The notes under the pieces are model-generated. The model worked only from the letters and a program-made list of their open reading frames with translations. It did not search any database and was not told the DNA's origin. Position numbers and translations under genes: made by a program. Of a DNA stretch of 64,000 nucleotides, positions 19,058-28,022 are shown piece after piece; within the stretch, counting starts at the first letter, position 1; the number at the start of each line of letters is the position of its first letter. The stretch is from Streptomyces gilvus (lineage in GTDB: Bacteria > Actinomycetota > Actinomycetes > Streptomycetales > Streptomycetaceae): positions 1 to 64,000 of the forward strand of contig NZ_JAKWBE010000011.1 of the NCBI RefSeq assembly GCF_022513565.1, given 5' to 3'.

Positions 19058-20017
19058 ATGCGCATTGTGGTTCTGGCAGGCGGCATCGGTGGTGCCCGGT
19101 TCCTGCGCGGTCTGAAGCGGGCCGTGCCGGACGCGGACGTCACGGTCATCGGCAACACCGGGGACGACATCCACCTCTTCGGGCTGAAGGTCTGTCCGGA
19201 CCTCGACACGGTGATGTACACGCTCGGCGGCGGCATCAACGAGCAGCAGGGCTGGGGGCGGGCCGACGAGACCTTCCACCTCAAGGAGGAGCTCGCGGCC
19301 TACGGTGTGGGCCCGGAGTGGTTCGGGCTCGGCGACCGGGACTTCGCCACGCACATCGTGCGGACCCAGATGCTGGGCGCCGGCTATCCGCTGAGCGCGG
19401 TGACGGAGGCGCTGTGCGACCGGTGGCGGCCGGGCGTACGGCTGATCCCCATGACCGACGACCGCGTCGAGACACATGTCGCCGTCGAGCTCGACGGCGA
19501 GCGCAGGGCCGTGCACTTCCAGGAGTACTGGGTGCGGCTGCGGGCCTCCGTGCCGGCCGAGGCGGTCGTACCGGTCGGGGCCGAGCAGGCGAAGCCGGCG
19601 CCGGGTGTGCTGGAAGCGATCGCGGAGGCCGACGTCATTCTCTTCCCGCCGTCGAACCCGGTGGTGTCGGTGGGCACGATCCTCGCGGTGCCGGGGATCC
19701 GGGAGGCGATCGCGGAGGCCGGGGTGCCGGTGGTGGGCCTGTCCCCCATCGTCGGGGACGCGCCCGTGCGCGGCATGGCCGACAAGGTGCTCGCGGCGGT
19801 GGGCGTGGAGTCGACGGCCGCGGCGGTCGCCGAGCACTACGGCTCGGGGCTGCTGGACTGCTGGCTCGTCGACACCGTGGACGCGGGCGCCGTGGAGCGC
19901 GTCGAGGCCGCCGGGATCCGGTGCCGGGCCGTGCCGCTGATGATGACCGACCTGGAGGCGACCGCGCGGATGGCCCACCAGGCGCTGGAGCTGGCGGAGG
20001 AGGTGCGGGCCTCATGA
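19058..20017 (+). CDS. fbiA: 2-phospho-L-lactate transferase (F420 biosynthesis)
   Basis: A 319-residue CofD/FbiA. It joins the phosphoenolpyruvyl/lactyl-guanosine donor to Fo to give (dehydro)F420-0. The N-terminal [19 protein letters not shown] binds the donor nucleotide; [25 protein letters not shown] carries the metal-binding Asp pair; [12 protein letters not shown] is a conserved family motif. It ends in an ATGA overlap with fbiB, so the two are translationally coupled. The short gap from the dioxygenase (34 bp) may allow read-through. Confidence 0.95.
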   Translation: MRIVVLAGGIGGARFLRGLKRAVPDADVTVIGNTGDDIHLFGLKVCPDLDTVMYTLGGGINEQQGWGRADETFHLKEELAAYGVGPEWFGLGDRDFATHIVRTQMLGAGYPLSAVTEALCDRWRPGVRLIPMTDDRVETHVAVELDGERRAVHFQEYWVRLRASVPAEAVVPVGAEQAKPAPGVLEAIAEADVILFPPSNPVVSVGTILAVPGIREAIAEAGVPVVGLSPIVGDAPVRGMADKVLAAVGVESTAAAVAEHYGSGLLDCWLVDTVDAGAVERVEAAGIRCRAVPLMMTDLEATARMAHQALELAEEVRAS

Positions 20018-21348
20018 GCGGGACGCCTTGCGACGGCTACGGCGAAACGCCTGCCGACGGCTACACGGTCTGGGCCGTGCCCGGACTCCCCGAGGTGCAG
20101 CCCGGGGACGACGTCGCCAAGCTGATCGCCGCCGCCGAGCCGGAGCTGGCCGACGGGGACGTCCTGCTCGTCACCTCGAAGATCGTGTCCAAGGCGGAGG
20201 GGCGGATCGTCGCCGCCGCGGACCGGGAGGCGGCGATCGACGCCGAGACCGTGCGGGTCGTGGCCCGGCGCGGGGCGCTGCGGATCGTCGAGAACCGGCA
20301 GGGCCTTGTCATGGCGGCGGCCGGCGTCGACGCCTCCAACACCCCCGCGGGCACCGTCCTGTTGCTGCCCGAGGACCCGGACGCGTCCGCGCGCGCGATC
20401 CGCGACGGACTGCGCGCGGCCCTCGGCGTCGACGTGGGGGTCGTGGTGACCGACACCTTCGGCCGGCCCTGGCGCGCGGGGCTCACGGACGTCGCGATCG
20501 GCGCCGCCGGGGTGCGCGTCCTGGACGATCTGCGCGGGGACACGGACGCGTACGGCAATCCGCTGAGCGCGACCGTCGTGGCCACCGCGGACGAACTGGC
20601 CGCCGCCGGTGACCTGGTCAAGGGCAAGGCCGCCGGGCGGCCCGTCGCCGTGGTGCGGGGGCTGGCGCACGTGGTGGCCCGGGACCACGGGGAAGGGGCG
20701 CGGGCCATGGTGCGCGGGACGCGCGACGACATGTTCCGGCTGGGGACCTCCGAGGCGGTACGGGAGGCGGTGACCCAGCGCCGTACCGTACGGGCCTTCA
20801 CGGACGAGCCCGTCGACCCCGGGGCGGTGCGACGGGCCGTGGCCCTGGCGGTCACCGCGCCCGCGCCGCATCACACCACGCCGTGGCGGTTCGTGCTGCT
20901 GGAGTCGCCGGAGTCGCGGACCCGGCTGCTGGACGCTATGCGGGACGCGTGGATCGCGGACCTGCGGCGCGACGGCAAGAGCGAGGAGTCGATCGCCAAG
21001 CGGGTGCGGCGCGGGGACGTGCTGCGCAACGCGCCCTACCTGGTGGTGCCGTGTCTGGTGACGGACGGGTCGCACCCGTACGGGGACCCGCGGCGCGACG
21101 GGGCCGAGCGGGAGATGTTCGTCGTCGCGATGGGCGCCGGCGTGCAGAACTTCCTGGTCGGGCTGGCCGGTGAGCGGCTGGGCTCGGCGTGGGTGTCGTC
21201 GACCATGTTCTGCCGGGACGTGGTGCGGGAGGTCCTGGGGCTGCCGGAGGACTGGGATCCGATGGGGGCGGTGGCCGTGGGACATCCGGCCGAGGAGCCG
21301 CGGGCGCGCGGGGAGCGGGGTGTGGAGGGGTTCGTCGAGGTGCGGTGA
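20014..21348 (+). CDS. fbiB: F420-0:gamma-glutamyl ligase / nitroreductase bifunctional protein
   Basis: A 444-residue two-domain protein. The N-terminal CofE-type ligase (about 1-250; [36 protein letters not shown]) adds gamma-linked glutamates to F420-0. The C-terminal FMN nitroreductase-like domain (about 255-444; [45 protein letters not shown]) reduces dehydro-F420. The actinobacterial fusion is standard. The start at 20014 overlaps the fbiA stop by 4 bp, settling the start although the frame remains open upstream. Confidence 0.95.
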   Translation: MSGTPCDGYGETPADGYTVWAVPGLPEVQPGDDVAKLIAAAEPELADGDVLLVTSKIVSKAEGRIVAAADREAAIDAETVRVVARRGALRIVENRQGLVMAAAGVDASNTPAGTVLLLPEDPDASARAIRDGLRAALGVDVGVVVTDTFGRPWRAGLTDVAIGAAGVRVLDDLRGDTDAYGNPLSATVVATADELAAAGDLVKGKAAGRPVAVVRGLAHVVARDHGEGARAMVRGTRDDMFRLGTSEAVREAVTQRRTVRAFTDEPVDPGAVRRAVALAVTAPAPHHTTPWRFVLLESPESRTRLLDAMRDAWIADLRRDGKSEESIAKRVRRGDVLRNAPYLVVPCLVTDGSHPYGDPRRDGAEREMFVVAMGAGVQNFLVGLAGERLGSAWVSSTMFCRDVVREVLGLPEDWDPMGAVAVGHPAEEPRARGERGVEGFVEVR

Positions 21349-21375
21349 TCTCGGGTCCGTACCCCCTAGTCTCTT

Positions 21376-21428
21376 AGGACGTCCCCGACAGTCTCTGGGG
21401 ACGGCCGTCCCTCAGGACGTCCCCGACA
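21376..21428. repeat. Direct repeat flanking a 14-bp palindrome
   Basis: AGGACGTCCCCGACA occurs at 21376-21390 and again at 21414-21428. Between them lies the perfect palindrome GGGACGGCCGTCCC (21398-21411). The structure sits between fbiB and the DNA glycosylase gene and may be an operator for the latter or a terminator of the former. Confidence 0.6.
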
Positions 21429-21443
21429 TCCAGGAACCCAGCC

Positions 21444-22448
21444 GTGGCAGGACGCTTCTCTCCTCGGCCCACTCGTACGACCGTGCGGGGCGGGCAGGTC
21501 GGTGTGTCCACGGGGATACCCCGGCAGGCCGCGGCGCCCGGGCGGGTGCGGACCGTCGTGCCCGCCGGGCCGCTGGAGCTGGGGCTGGTGCTGGGCGTGT
21601 TGCGGCGCGGGCCCGGGGATCCGACCTTCCGGGCCATGCCCGACGGGTCCGTGTGGCGGGCGAGTCTGACGCCCTGTGGGCCCGGGACGCTGCGGGTGTC
21701 CGTGAGCGGGGGCTCGGTCCGGGGCGAGGCCTGGGGGCCGGGGGCCGAGTGGCTGCTGGAGCAGTTGCCGGAGCTGCTGGGCGGCGCCGACGAGCCGGAG
21801 GCATTCGTGCCGCGGCACCGGGTGGTGGCGTCGGCGTGGCACCGGCGGCCCGGGCTGCGGCTGACACAGACCGGGCTGGTGCTGGAGTCGCTGATCCCGT
21901 CCGTGCTGGAGCAGAAGGTCACGACGGACGAGGCGTACCGGGCGTGGCGGCTGCTGGTGCGGAAGTTCGGGGAGCCGGCGCCCGGGCCCGCGGCCGGGGG
22001 CCGGTTGTGGGTAATGCCGGGGCCGCGGACCTGGGCGCTGATCCCGTCGTGGGAGTGGCATCGGGCCGGGGTCGACAACAAGCGGGCGTCGACGATCCTG
22101 CGGGCCGTCCGGGTGGCCGGGCGGCTGGAGGAGGCCGTGGCGATGTCGCCGGAGAAGGCGCAGGCCCGGCTGGAGGTCGTGCCGGGGATCGGGCCGTGGA
22201 CGTCGGCGGAGGTCGTGCAGCGCAGCCATGGGGCGGCGGACGCGGTGACCGTCGGGGACCTGCATCTGCCGGGGATCGTGGGGTGGGCGCTGGCCGGGGA
22301 CCGGGACGCGGACGACTCCGTGATGCTGAAGCTGCTGGAGCCGTACGCGGGGCAACGGCATCGGGCGGCCCGGTTGATCCTGCTGAGCGGGCGTACGCCG
22401 GCTCGGCGGGCGCCGAAGATGCCGCGGGGGGACATCGGGCGGTTGTGA
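21444..22448 (+). CDS. DNA-3-methyladenine glycosylase 2 (AlkA-like) family protein
   Basis: A 334-residue HhH-GPD protein, a base-excision glycosylase for alkylated DNA. The helix-hairpin-helix is LEVVPGIGPWTSAEVVQRSH (about 246-265). The following DAVTVGDLHLP contains the catalytic Asp. ESLIPSVLEQKVTTDEAYRA matches the AlkA core helix. The N-terminal 130 residues hold the AlkA-like beta domain. No cysteine cluster for iron-sulfur is seen. The gene stands alone, with the paired repeat 21376-21428 just upstream. Confidence 0.9.
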   Translation: MAGRFSPRPTRTTVRGGQVGVSTGIPRQAAAPGRVRTVVPAGPLELGLVLGVLRRGPGDPTFRAMPDGSVWRASLTPCGPGTLRVSVSGGSVRGEAWGPGAEWLLEQLPELLGGADEPEAFVPRHRVVASAWHRRPGLRLTQTGLVLESLIPSVLEQKVTTDEAYRAWRLLVRKFGEPAPGPAAGGRLWVMPGPRTWALIPSWEWHRAGVDNKRASTILRAVRVAGRLEEAVAMSPEKAQARLEVVPGIGPWTSAEVVQRSHGAADAVTVGDLHLPGIVGWALAGDRDADDSVMLKLLEPYAGQRHRAARLILLSGRTPARRAPKMPRGDIGRL

Positions 22449-22474
22449 GGCGCGGCGTCGGGGGCGCCGGGTTG

Positions 22475-22995
22475 TTCTCGCCCCCGCCGCCCCTACCCGT
22501 CCCGTCCCCAGGGGCTGCCGCCCCTTCGACCCCGCCCCCGGGGGGCTCCGCCCTCTGGACCCCGATCGGCCCTTCGGGCCTGGACTCCACCGGGCTCCTC
22601 CCCGGACCCCGCCGAGCTTCGCCCTGGACCCCGCCGGGCTCCGCCCCCAGACCCCGATCGACCCTTCGGGCCCGGACTCCACCGGGCTCCTCCCCGGACT
22701 TCGCCGAGCTTCGCCCTGGACCCCGCCGGGCTCCGCCCCTGTACTCCGCCGGGCTTCGCCTCAGACCCCGATCGGCCCTTCGGGCCCGGACCCCGCCGGG
22801 CTCCTCCCCGGACCCTGCCGAGCTTCGCCCCGGACCCCACCGGGCTCCGCCCCCTGGACCCCCACCGGGCCTCGCCCCAGACCCGATCGGCCCTTCGGGC
22901 CTCGACCCCGCCGGGCTCCTCCCCGGACCCCGCCGTGCCTCGCCCCGGACCCCACCGGCCCTTCGGGCCTCCTCCTCAGGCGCCGGACGGGCTGA
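22475..22995. repeat. Dispersed C-rich intergenic repeat, copy 2 (expanded)
   Basis: It begins with the same 60 bases as copy 1 at 9297 and then expands into degenerate tandem units of GACCCCGCCGGGCTCCGCC type. These are punctuated several times by GATCGGCCCTTCGGGCC (for example near 22562-22578, 22767-22783 and 22886-22902). Like copy 1 it ends with CGCCGGACGGGCTGA against a minus-strand stop codon, here that of manC. The open frames through it are compositional artefacts. Confidence 0.85.
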
Positions 22996-22999
22996 CTTC

Positions 23000-24082
23000 C
23001 TACTGGTCCGAGGAGAAGCGCACCGCCCCCGCCGGGATCCTCGCGTCGCACCACACCCGCATGCCGTCCCGCAGTTCGTTGTCGGCGCCGATGACCGCGC
23101 CGTCGCCGATGACCGTGCCGGTGAGGACCGAGCGTTCGCCGACGCGGGCGCGGGTGCCGATGAGGGAGTCGGTGATGACGGCGCCGGGTTCGATGACGGC
23201 GCCCGGCAGGATGGTCGAGCCGAAGACCCGGGCGCCCTCGGCGACGAACGCGCCCTCGCCGACCACCGTGCCGCCGGTCAGCTTGGCGTCCGGGGCGACC
23301 GTGGCCGTCGGCAGGACGAGACGGTCGCCGCAGCGGCCCGGCACGGCGGGTGACGGAGCCCGGCCCAGGACCAGGTCCGCCGAGCCGCGGACGAAGGCCG
23401 CCGGGGTGCCGAGGTCCAGCCAGTAGGTGGAGTCGACCATGCCCTGCAGATGGGCACCCGCCGACAGCAGTTCGGGGAACGTCTCGCGCTCCACGGAGAC
23501 CGGGCGGCCCCGCGGGATCGTGTCGATGACCGAGCGGCGGAAGACGTACGCCCCCGCGTTGATCTGGTCGGTGACGATCTCCTCGGGGGTCTGCGGCTTC
23601 TCCAGGAACGCCAGGACCCGGCCCGTGTCGTCGGTGGGGACCAGACCGTAGGCGCGGGGGTCGGTCACCTTGGTGAGGTGCAGGGAGACGTCGGCGCCGG
23701 TCCTCGCGTGAGTGTCGACGAGCGCCCCGATGTTCAGGCCGGTGAGGATGTCGCCGTTGAAGACCAGGACCGGGTCGTCGGGGCCCGAGTGGAGGCGGGA
23801 GGCCACGTTGCGGATGGCGCCGCCCGTGCCGAGGGGCTCCTCCTCCGTCACGTACTCCAGGTGCAGCCCCAGCGACGAGCCGTCGCCGAAGTACGGTTCG
23901 AACACCTCGGCGAGATAGGAGGTGGCGAGGACGATGTGTTCGACGCCCGCCGCTCTCGCTCTCGCCAACTGGTGTGTGAGGAAGGGGACCCCGGCCGCCC
24001 GGACCATGGGCTTCGGTGTGTGCACCGTGAGCGGACGCAGCCGCGTGCCCTTGCCGCCGACCAGGAGGATCGCTTCTGTCAC
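23000..24082 (-). CDS. manC: Mannose-1-phosphate guanylyltransferase / NDP-sugar pyrophosphorylase
   Basis: A 360-residue nucleotidyltransferase. The N-terminal Rossmann-like domain opens MTEAILLVGGKGTRLRPLT, the G-G-x-G-x-R-L nucleotide loop, with PLGTGGAIRN and VFNGDILTG (the metal Asp). The C-terminal third is a left-handed beta-helix of hexapeptide repeats (VGEGAFVAEGARVFG, IEPGAVITDSLIG). With manA and manB it would make GDP-mannose. The sequence type also includes other NDP-sugar synthases, but position (recalled SCO3039/Rv3264c) supports the mannose assignment. Confidence 0.88.
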   Translation of the reverse strand: MTEAILLVGGKGTRLRPLTVHTPKPMVRAAGVPFLTHQLARARAAGVEHIVLATSYLAEVFEPYFGDGSSLGLHLEYVTEEEPLGTGGAIRNVASRLHSGPDDPVLVFNGDILTGLNIGALVDTHARTGADVSLHLTKVTDPRAYGLVPTDDTGRVLAFLEKPQTPEEIVTDQINAGAYVFRRSVIDTIPRGRPVSVERETFPELLSAGAHLQGMVDSTYWLDLGTPAAFVRGSADLVLGRAPSPAVPGRCGDRLVLPTATVAPDAKLTGGTVVGEGAFVAEGARVFGSTILPGAVIEPGAVITDSLIGTRARVGERSVLTGTVIGDGAVIGADNELRDGMRVWCDARIPAGAVRFSSDQ

Positions 24083-24235
24083 CTGTCGTCTCTGCTTCCT
24101 GCCGGGACCGGCCGAAATGTCCTTTGGCCGGCCAGTGTATGCAGATGCTCGCGCGACGCCTTCGACGGCCCGGTGGCGTGTGTCGGTTCCGCCCCATGTC
24201 CCCCGACGGCGGTGAACGCGGGTCCCCTCCCGGCG

Positions 24236-25582
24236 TCAACGGCCCTGGTAGCGGGCCGCGGTCGAACGGGCCGTGCCGAGCTTGCTGTAGAGCTTGCGGC
24301 CCGGGCACTGCGTGGCGAATCCGTCACGGTGGCCGGAGATCACGTTCAGTCGTACGCTCTTGCCTTTTCGGTAGAGATTGCCACCCCCGGAGGTGAGATA
24401 TGTCTTTCCCCGCGGATCGGCCCCGTAGAGACCGAGTTTCCAGGCCGTCAGCCGGGCGATGGCGTCGAGGACGGCCTTCGGCGGCTTCGCCGAGCCGAAA
24501 CCGCCGAGGACGGCGATCCCCATGCTGTTGGTGTTGAAACCGCGGGTGTGGGCGCCCAGCACGGGTTTCGCCACGCCGCCGGCCCTGCCCTCGTAGAGGG
24601 TTCCGCACTTGTCGACGAGGAAGTTGTAGCCGATGTCGCGCCAGCGCATGCTCCGGACGTGGTAGCGGTGGATACCGCGGATGACGGAGGCCGCCTGCGA
24701 GCACTTGTATCCGTTGCCCGACGCGGTGTGGTGCACGAAGGCCGCCTTGACCTTCTTCGTGTAGACGAACCCCCGCTCGCGCAGCTTCTCGTCGGCGCCC
24801 CAGCCGCGCCGGGTGATGATGCGCGGGCGCGGGCCGATATGGGGGTTGGCGCGTTGACGGGGCGTCAACTCGACGCCGGGGAGCGTCCGCAGTTCGTCCT
24901 CGGTGGCCGCCTTGGTCAGGGCCGGGATCTCGGTCGCGCCGGGGCGCGCGGCGCGGGCCGGGGGCGGGGCGCCGGGGTCGACGAGTTCGAGGCGCAGCCC
25001 CGAGGGCAGCGGGCCCGCGGCCGTGCCGGCCCGGGCGCCGTGGGCCGTCCCGCCGGTCCGGTGCCCGCTCTCGGCGCGGACGCGGACCTCCACACCGTCG
25101 GAGTCGCCGACCCACAGCGGCGGGGTGGCGCCGCGGACGCGGTGCGACGCGCGCTCGGCGGCGCCCGGGTCGGCCGCGTCGTCGTTGTGGGTCTCCAGGT
25201 TCCGCCAGCCGCTCCAGGCGCCGTCGCGGGTGGAGCGGGTGCGGACCTGGACGCGGCCGTGGAGCGGGGTGCCGGGGTCGTCCCAGACCACTCCGAGGAG
25301 TGAGAAGTGCCGTACGTGCTCGCGGGTCAGGCCCTGTTCGGCGACCGCCGGGCCCAGGGCGCGGTCGCGGGCGACGGGGGCGAGGGCGAGTGACTGGGTG
25401 CTGCCGGGGACGGCGGCGTCGGGGGTGCCCGGCAGGGCCGCCGGCCGCGCGGATCTCGCGCCGGGCGGCGACGCCGGGCTCGTCGGGGCGGCGGTAGCGG
25501 GCGCGGCGAGCGGGAGGACGAGTGCGGCCGCGCAGCTGACGCCGATCGAGGAGGCGATCGTAGAGGCAAGGAATCCACGCAT
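24236..25582 (-). CDS. Secreted N-acetylmuramoyl-L-alanine amidase (PGRP/Amidase_2 domain)
   Basis: A 448-residue exported protein. The ATG at 25582 gives a signal peptide (MRGFLASTIASSIGVSCAAA, cleavage after about ATAAP). An Ala/Pro-rich region and a beta-rich segment follow (about 85-200). The C-terminal PGRP amidase domain (about 265-448) has zinc-ligand candidates in AAFVHHTASGNGYKC and VISGHRDGFATQCPG, and RGWGADEKLRERG before it. It should cleave the amide between MurNAc and the stem peptide. A GTG four codons... upstream alternative (VFKIRG) adds six residues and cannot be excluded. It lies beside the LCP cluster. Confidence 0.9.
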   Translation of the reverse strand: MRGFLASTIASSIGVSCAAALVLPLAAPATAAPTSPASPPGARSARPAALPGTPDAAVPGSTQSLALAPVARDRALGPAVAEQGLTREHVRHFSLLGVVWDDPGTPLHGRVQVRTRSTRDGAWSGWRNLETHNDDAADPGAAERASHRVRGATPPLWVGDSDGVEVRVRAESGHRTGGTAHGARAGTAAGPLPSGLRLELVDPGAPPPARAARPGATEIPALTKAATEDELRTLPGVELTPRQRANPHIGPRPRIITRRGWGADEKLRERGFVYTKKVKAAFVHHTASGNGYKCSQAASVIRGIHRYHVRSMRWRDIGYNFLVDKCGTLYEGRAGGVAKPVLGAHTRGFNTNSMGIAVLGGFGSAKPPKAVLDAIARLTAWKLGLYGADPRGKTYLTSGGGNLYRKGKSVRLNVISGHRDGFATQCPGRKLYSKLGTARSTAARYQGR

Positions 25583-25711
25583 GCCCCTGATCTTGAACAC
25601 AGTCAGACATACATGTCCATTGCGGAACTGACGGTTCGTCGGCTCCCGTTCGCCCGAACCGGTGGCGCCTCGCCCGGGTGCGCGGGCGGGTGCGCGCGTA
25701 CTCTTGCGCGG

Positions 25712-26473
25712 GTGAACGCCAGTGATCGCACCCCTGCCGACCTGCTGTCCTCCGCGCTCGCCGCGGATCCCGCACGCCCCTTGGTGACCTTCTACGACGA
25801 CGCCACGGGCGAGCGGGTCGAACTGTCCGTGGCCACCTTCGCCAATTGGGTGGCCAAGACCGCGAACCTCCTCCAGGGCGATCTCGGCGCCGGGCCCGGC
25901 GACCGGGTGGCGCTGCTGTTGCCGGCGCACTGGCAGACCGCCGTGTGGCTGCTGGCGTGCGCGTCGGTCGGGGTGGTGGCGGACGTGGACGGGAACGCGG
26001 CGGCGGCCGACGTGGTGGTGAGCGGGCCGGACTCCCTGGAGGCGGCCCGGGCCTGCAAGGGGGAGCGGGTCGCGCTCGCCCTGCGGCCGCTGGGCGGGCG
26101 GTTCCCGCAGGTGCCGGACGGCTTCGTCGACTACGCCGTCGAGGCGCCGGGCCAGGGCGACCGGTTCGTGGCGTTCGCACCGGTGGATCCCGAGGAGCCC
26201 GCGCTGATCGTGGCCGGGCGGGAGTTCAGCGGGGCGGAGGTCGTGGAGCGGGCGCGGGAGGAGGCGACGGGGCTGGGGCTGACCGGGCCGGGGTCGCGGA
26301 TCCTGTCCGGGCTGCCCTACGACACCTGGGAGGGCCTGAACGCCGGGCTGTACGGGCCGCTCGCCGTCGGCGGGTCGGTGGTGCTGTGCCGGCACCTCCA
26401 GGAACTGGACCCCGAGGGACTGGCCCGGCGGATCGAGAGCGAGCGGGTCTCCGTCACCCGAACGGGGCACTAA
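25712..26473 (+). CDS. TIGR03089 family protein (truncated adenylate-forming-enzyme-like)
   Basis: A 253-residue protein resembling only the N-terminal part of AMP-binding (acyl-CoA ligase) enzymes: TFANWVAKTANLL, GPGDRVALLLPAHWQTAVWLLACASVGVVADV. The adenylate-forming signature and C-terminal domain are absent, so it is unlikely to activate a substrate. The family is conserved next to LCP genes in actinobacteria (recalled Rv3268). The start is GTG at 25712; TACTCT at 25699-25704 would place +1 on or next to the GTG, suggesting a leaderless message. Function unknown. Confidence 0.8.
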   Translation: MNASDRTPADLLSSALAADPARPLVTFYDDATGERVELSVATFANWVAKTANLLQGDLGAGPGDRVALLLPAHWQTAVWLLACASVGVVADVDGNAAAADVVVSGPDSLEAARACKGERVALALRPLGGRFPQVPDGFVDYAVEAPGQGDRFVAFAPVDPEEPALIVAGREFSGAEVVERAREEATGLGLTGPGSRILSGLPYDTWEGLNAGLYGPLAVGGSVVLCRHLQELDPEGLARRIESERVSVTRTGH

Positions 26474-26550
26474 CACCCGCCCCCGTCTCCCCCCGCGGGT
26501 CATGGTCGTAGGAGCCACACGTCCGTACGCCATGAGGGGTGGGCCCGCGC

Positions 26551-27804
26551 GTGAACGACAGCGTCAGCTCCCCTGGTCCCGGTGCCGGGTCGTCGGCCAC
26601 CGGCAAGGGGCTGCTGCGACGGCGCCGGCGCAGGTGGGTGCGGGGCGGCGGGCTCGGTGTCGCGGTGGTCGTTCTCGCCGCGGTCGGGGTCGGGTGGGGC
26701 GTCTATCTGAAGCTGGACGGGAACATCACGGCCGACGAGGCGGCCGCCGCCGAGCTCGCCCGGTTCGAGAAGGAGCGGCCCACGTCGCTCGTCAAGGACG
26801 CGCAGAACATCCTGGTGATCGGTTCGGACTCACGCTCCGGGAAGGGCAACGCCCGCTACGGGCGCGACTCGGGAACCGAGCGGTCGGACACGACGATCCT
26901 GCTGCACCTGTCGGCGGGGCGCCGCACGGTCACCGCGGTGTCGCTGCCCCGGGATCTGATGGTGGACGTCCCGGCCTGTCTGCGGCCCGACGGGACGCGC
27001 TCCGAGCCGGCGTTCACCATGTTCAACTCCGCGTTCGAGACGGGGGGTTCGGCCTGCACGATCCGGACCGTGGAGCGGCTGACGGACGTGCGGATCGACC
27101 ATCACGTCGTCGTCGACTTCCACGGGTTCAAGGAGATGGTCGACGCCGTCGACGGGGTGCGGGTGTGTCTGAAGGAGCCCATCGACGACCCGGACGCCGG
27201 ACTGAGGCTGCCCGCGGGGCGGGTGACGCTCGACGGGGAGCAGGCCCTGGGCTATGTGCGGGCGCGCAAGTCGCTGGGCGACGGGAGCGACACGGACCGG
27301 ATGGACCGTCAGCAGCGGTTCCTGGGCGCGCTCGTCAACAAGGTGCGCAGCAACGACGTACTGCTGAATCCGGTGAAGCTCTACCCCGTGCTGGACGCGG
27401 CCACCTCGTCGCTGACCACCGACCCGGGTCTGGCGAGTCTGCGGGGCCTGTACGACCTCGTGCGGGGGTTGCGTGACATCCCCACGAAAAGGGTGCAGTT
27501 CCTCACGGTTCCGCGGGAGTCGTATGCGTACGACGCCAACCGGGACCAGTTGGTGGAGCCTCAGGCGCGGAAGCTGTTCGACCGGCTGCGCGCGGACCAG
27601 CCGGTGACGGTGACCCGGGCGACCTCGGGGAATTCCGGCGCAAAGGGCGGCAATTCGGATTCGACCGAAGGCCGCTACGGCTACGGCGCGTACGGAATCG
27701 GCGACGGAAAGTCCGGGGCAATGGGGGCGGAAGAACCGTCGAACGGGGTTTCTCCAGCCCCTACGTTCCGGGGGAACACGGCGGCAGAAGACACCTGTAG
27801 GTAA
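26551..27804 (+). CDS. LytR-CpsA-Psr (LCP) family protein, copy A
   Basis: A 417-residue type II membrane protein: a basic N-terminus (LLRRRRRRWVR), one helix (about 35-55), and an extracytoplasmic LCP domain (about 90-330). LCP motifs are ILVIGSDSRSGKGN, ERSDTTILLHL, SLPRDLMVDVP, and the RMDRQQRFLGAL arginines that bind polyprenyl pyrophosphate. The family transfers glycopolymers from lipid carriers to peptidoglycan. Unlike copies B-F it lacks a LytR_C domain and instead ends in a Gly/Ser/Tyr-rich tail of about 80 residues. GAGGGG before the GTG at 26551 supports that start over GTG 26539. Confidence 0.9.
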   Translation: MNDSVSSPGPGAGSSATGKGLLRRRRRRWVRGGGLGVAVVVLAAVGVGWGVYLKLDGNITADEAAAAELARFEKERPTSLVKDAQNILVIGSDSRSGKGNARYGRDSGTERSDTTILLHLSAGRRTVTAVSLPRDLMVDVPACLRPDGTRSEPAFTMFNSAFETGGSACTIRTVERLTDVRIDHHVVVDFHGFKEMVDAVDGVRVCLKEPIDDPDAGLRLPAGRVTLDGEQALGYVRARKSLGDGSDTDRMDRQQRFLGALVNKVRSNDVLLNPVKLYPVLDAATSSLTTDPGLASLRGLYDLVRGLRDIPTKRVQFLTVPRESYAYDANRDQLVEPQARKLFDRLRADQPVTVTRATSGNSGAKGGNSDSTEGRYGYGAYGIGDGKSGAMGAEEPSNGVSPAPTFRGNTAAEDTCR

Positions 27805-28022
27805 AGGGATTGTCAAATCGTCGCACTTATGTCCGAGAAAAAGGACGAATTGGCCTCCGTCGGGGCGTGGAATTTCTCACCGCCGTCATTGGGTGCCGAG
27901 CAGGGCGGATAGTGTGAGCGATCCGGTGCCCTCGGCCGTATGGGCTTGTGCACTGTGAGACCGAGACCCGAGCGCCTTGAGGGGGGAAAGGCGCCGCGCC
28001 CCGACGGAGGAATCGGACAACC

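Noticed and set aside
22475-22995. CRISPR-like array
   Set aside because: The units are degenerate, of uneven length, with no unique spacers and no cas genes nearby.
24236-26533. The 765-codon reading of the amidase gene from 26533
   Set aside because: The first 317 codons run antisense to the TIGR03089 gene and lack a signal peptide; the signal peptide begins at 25582.
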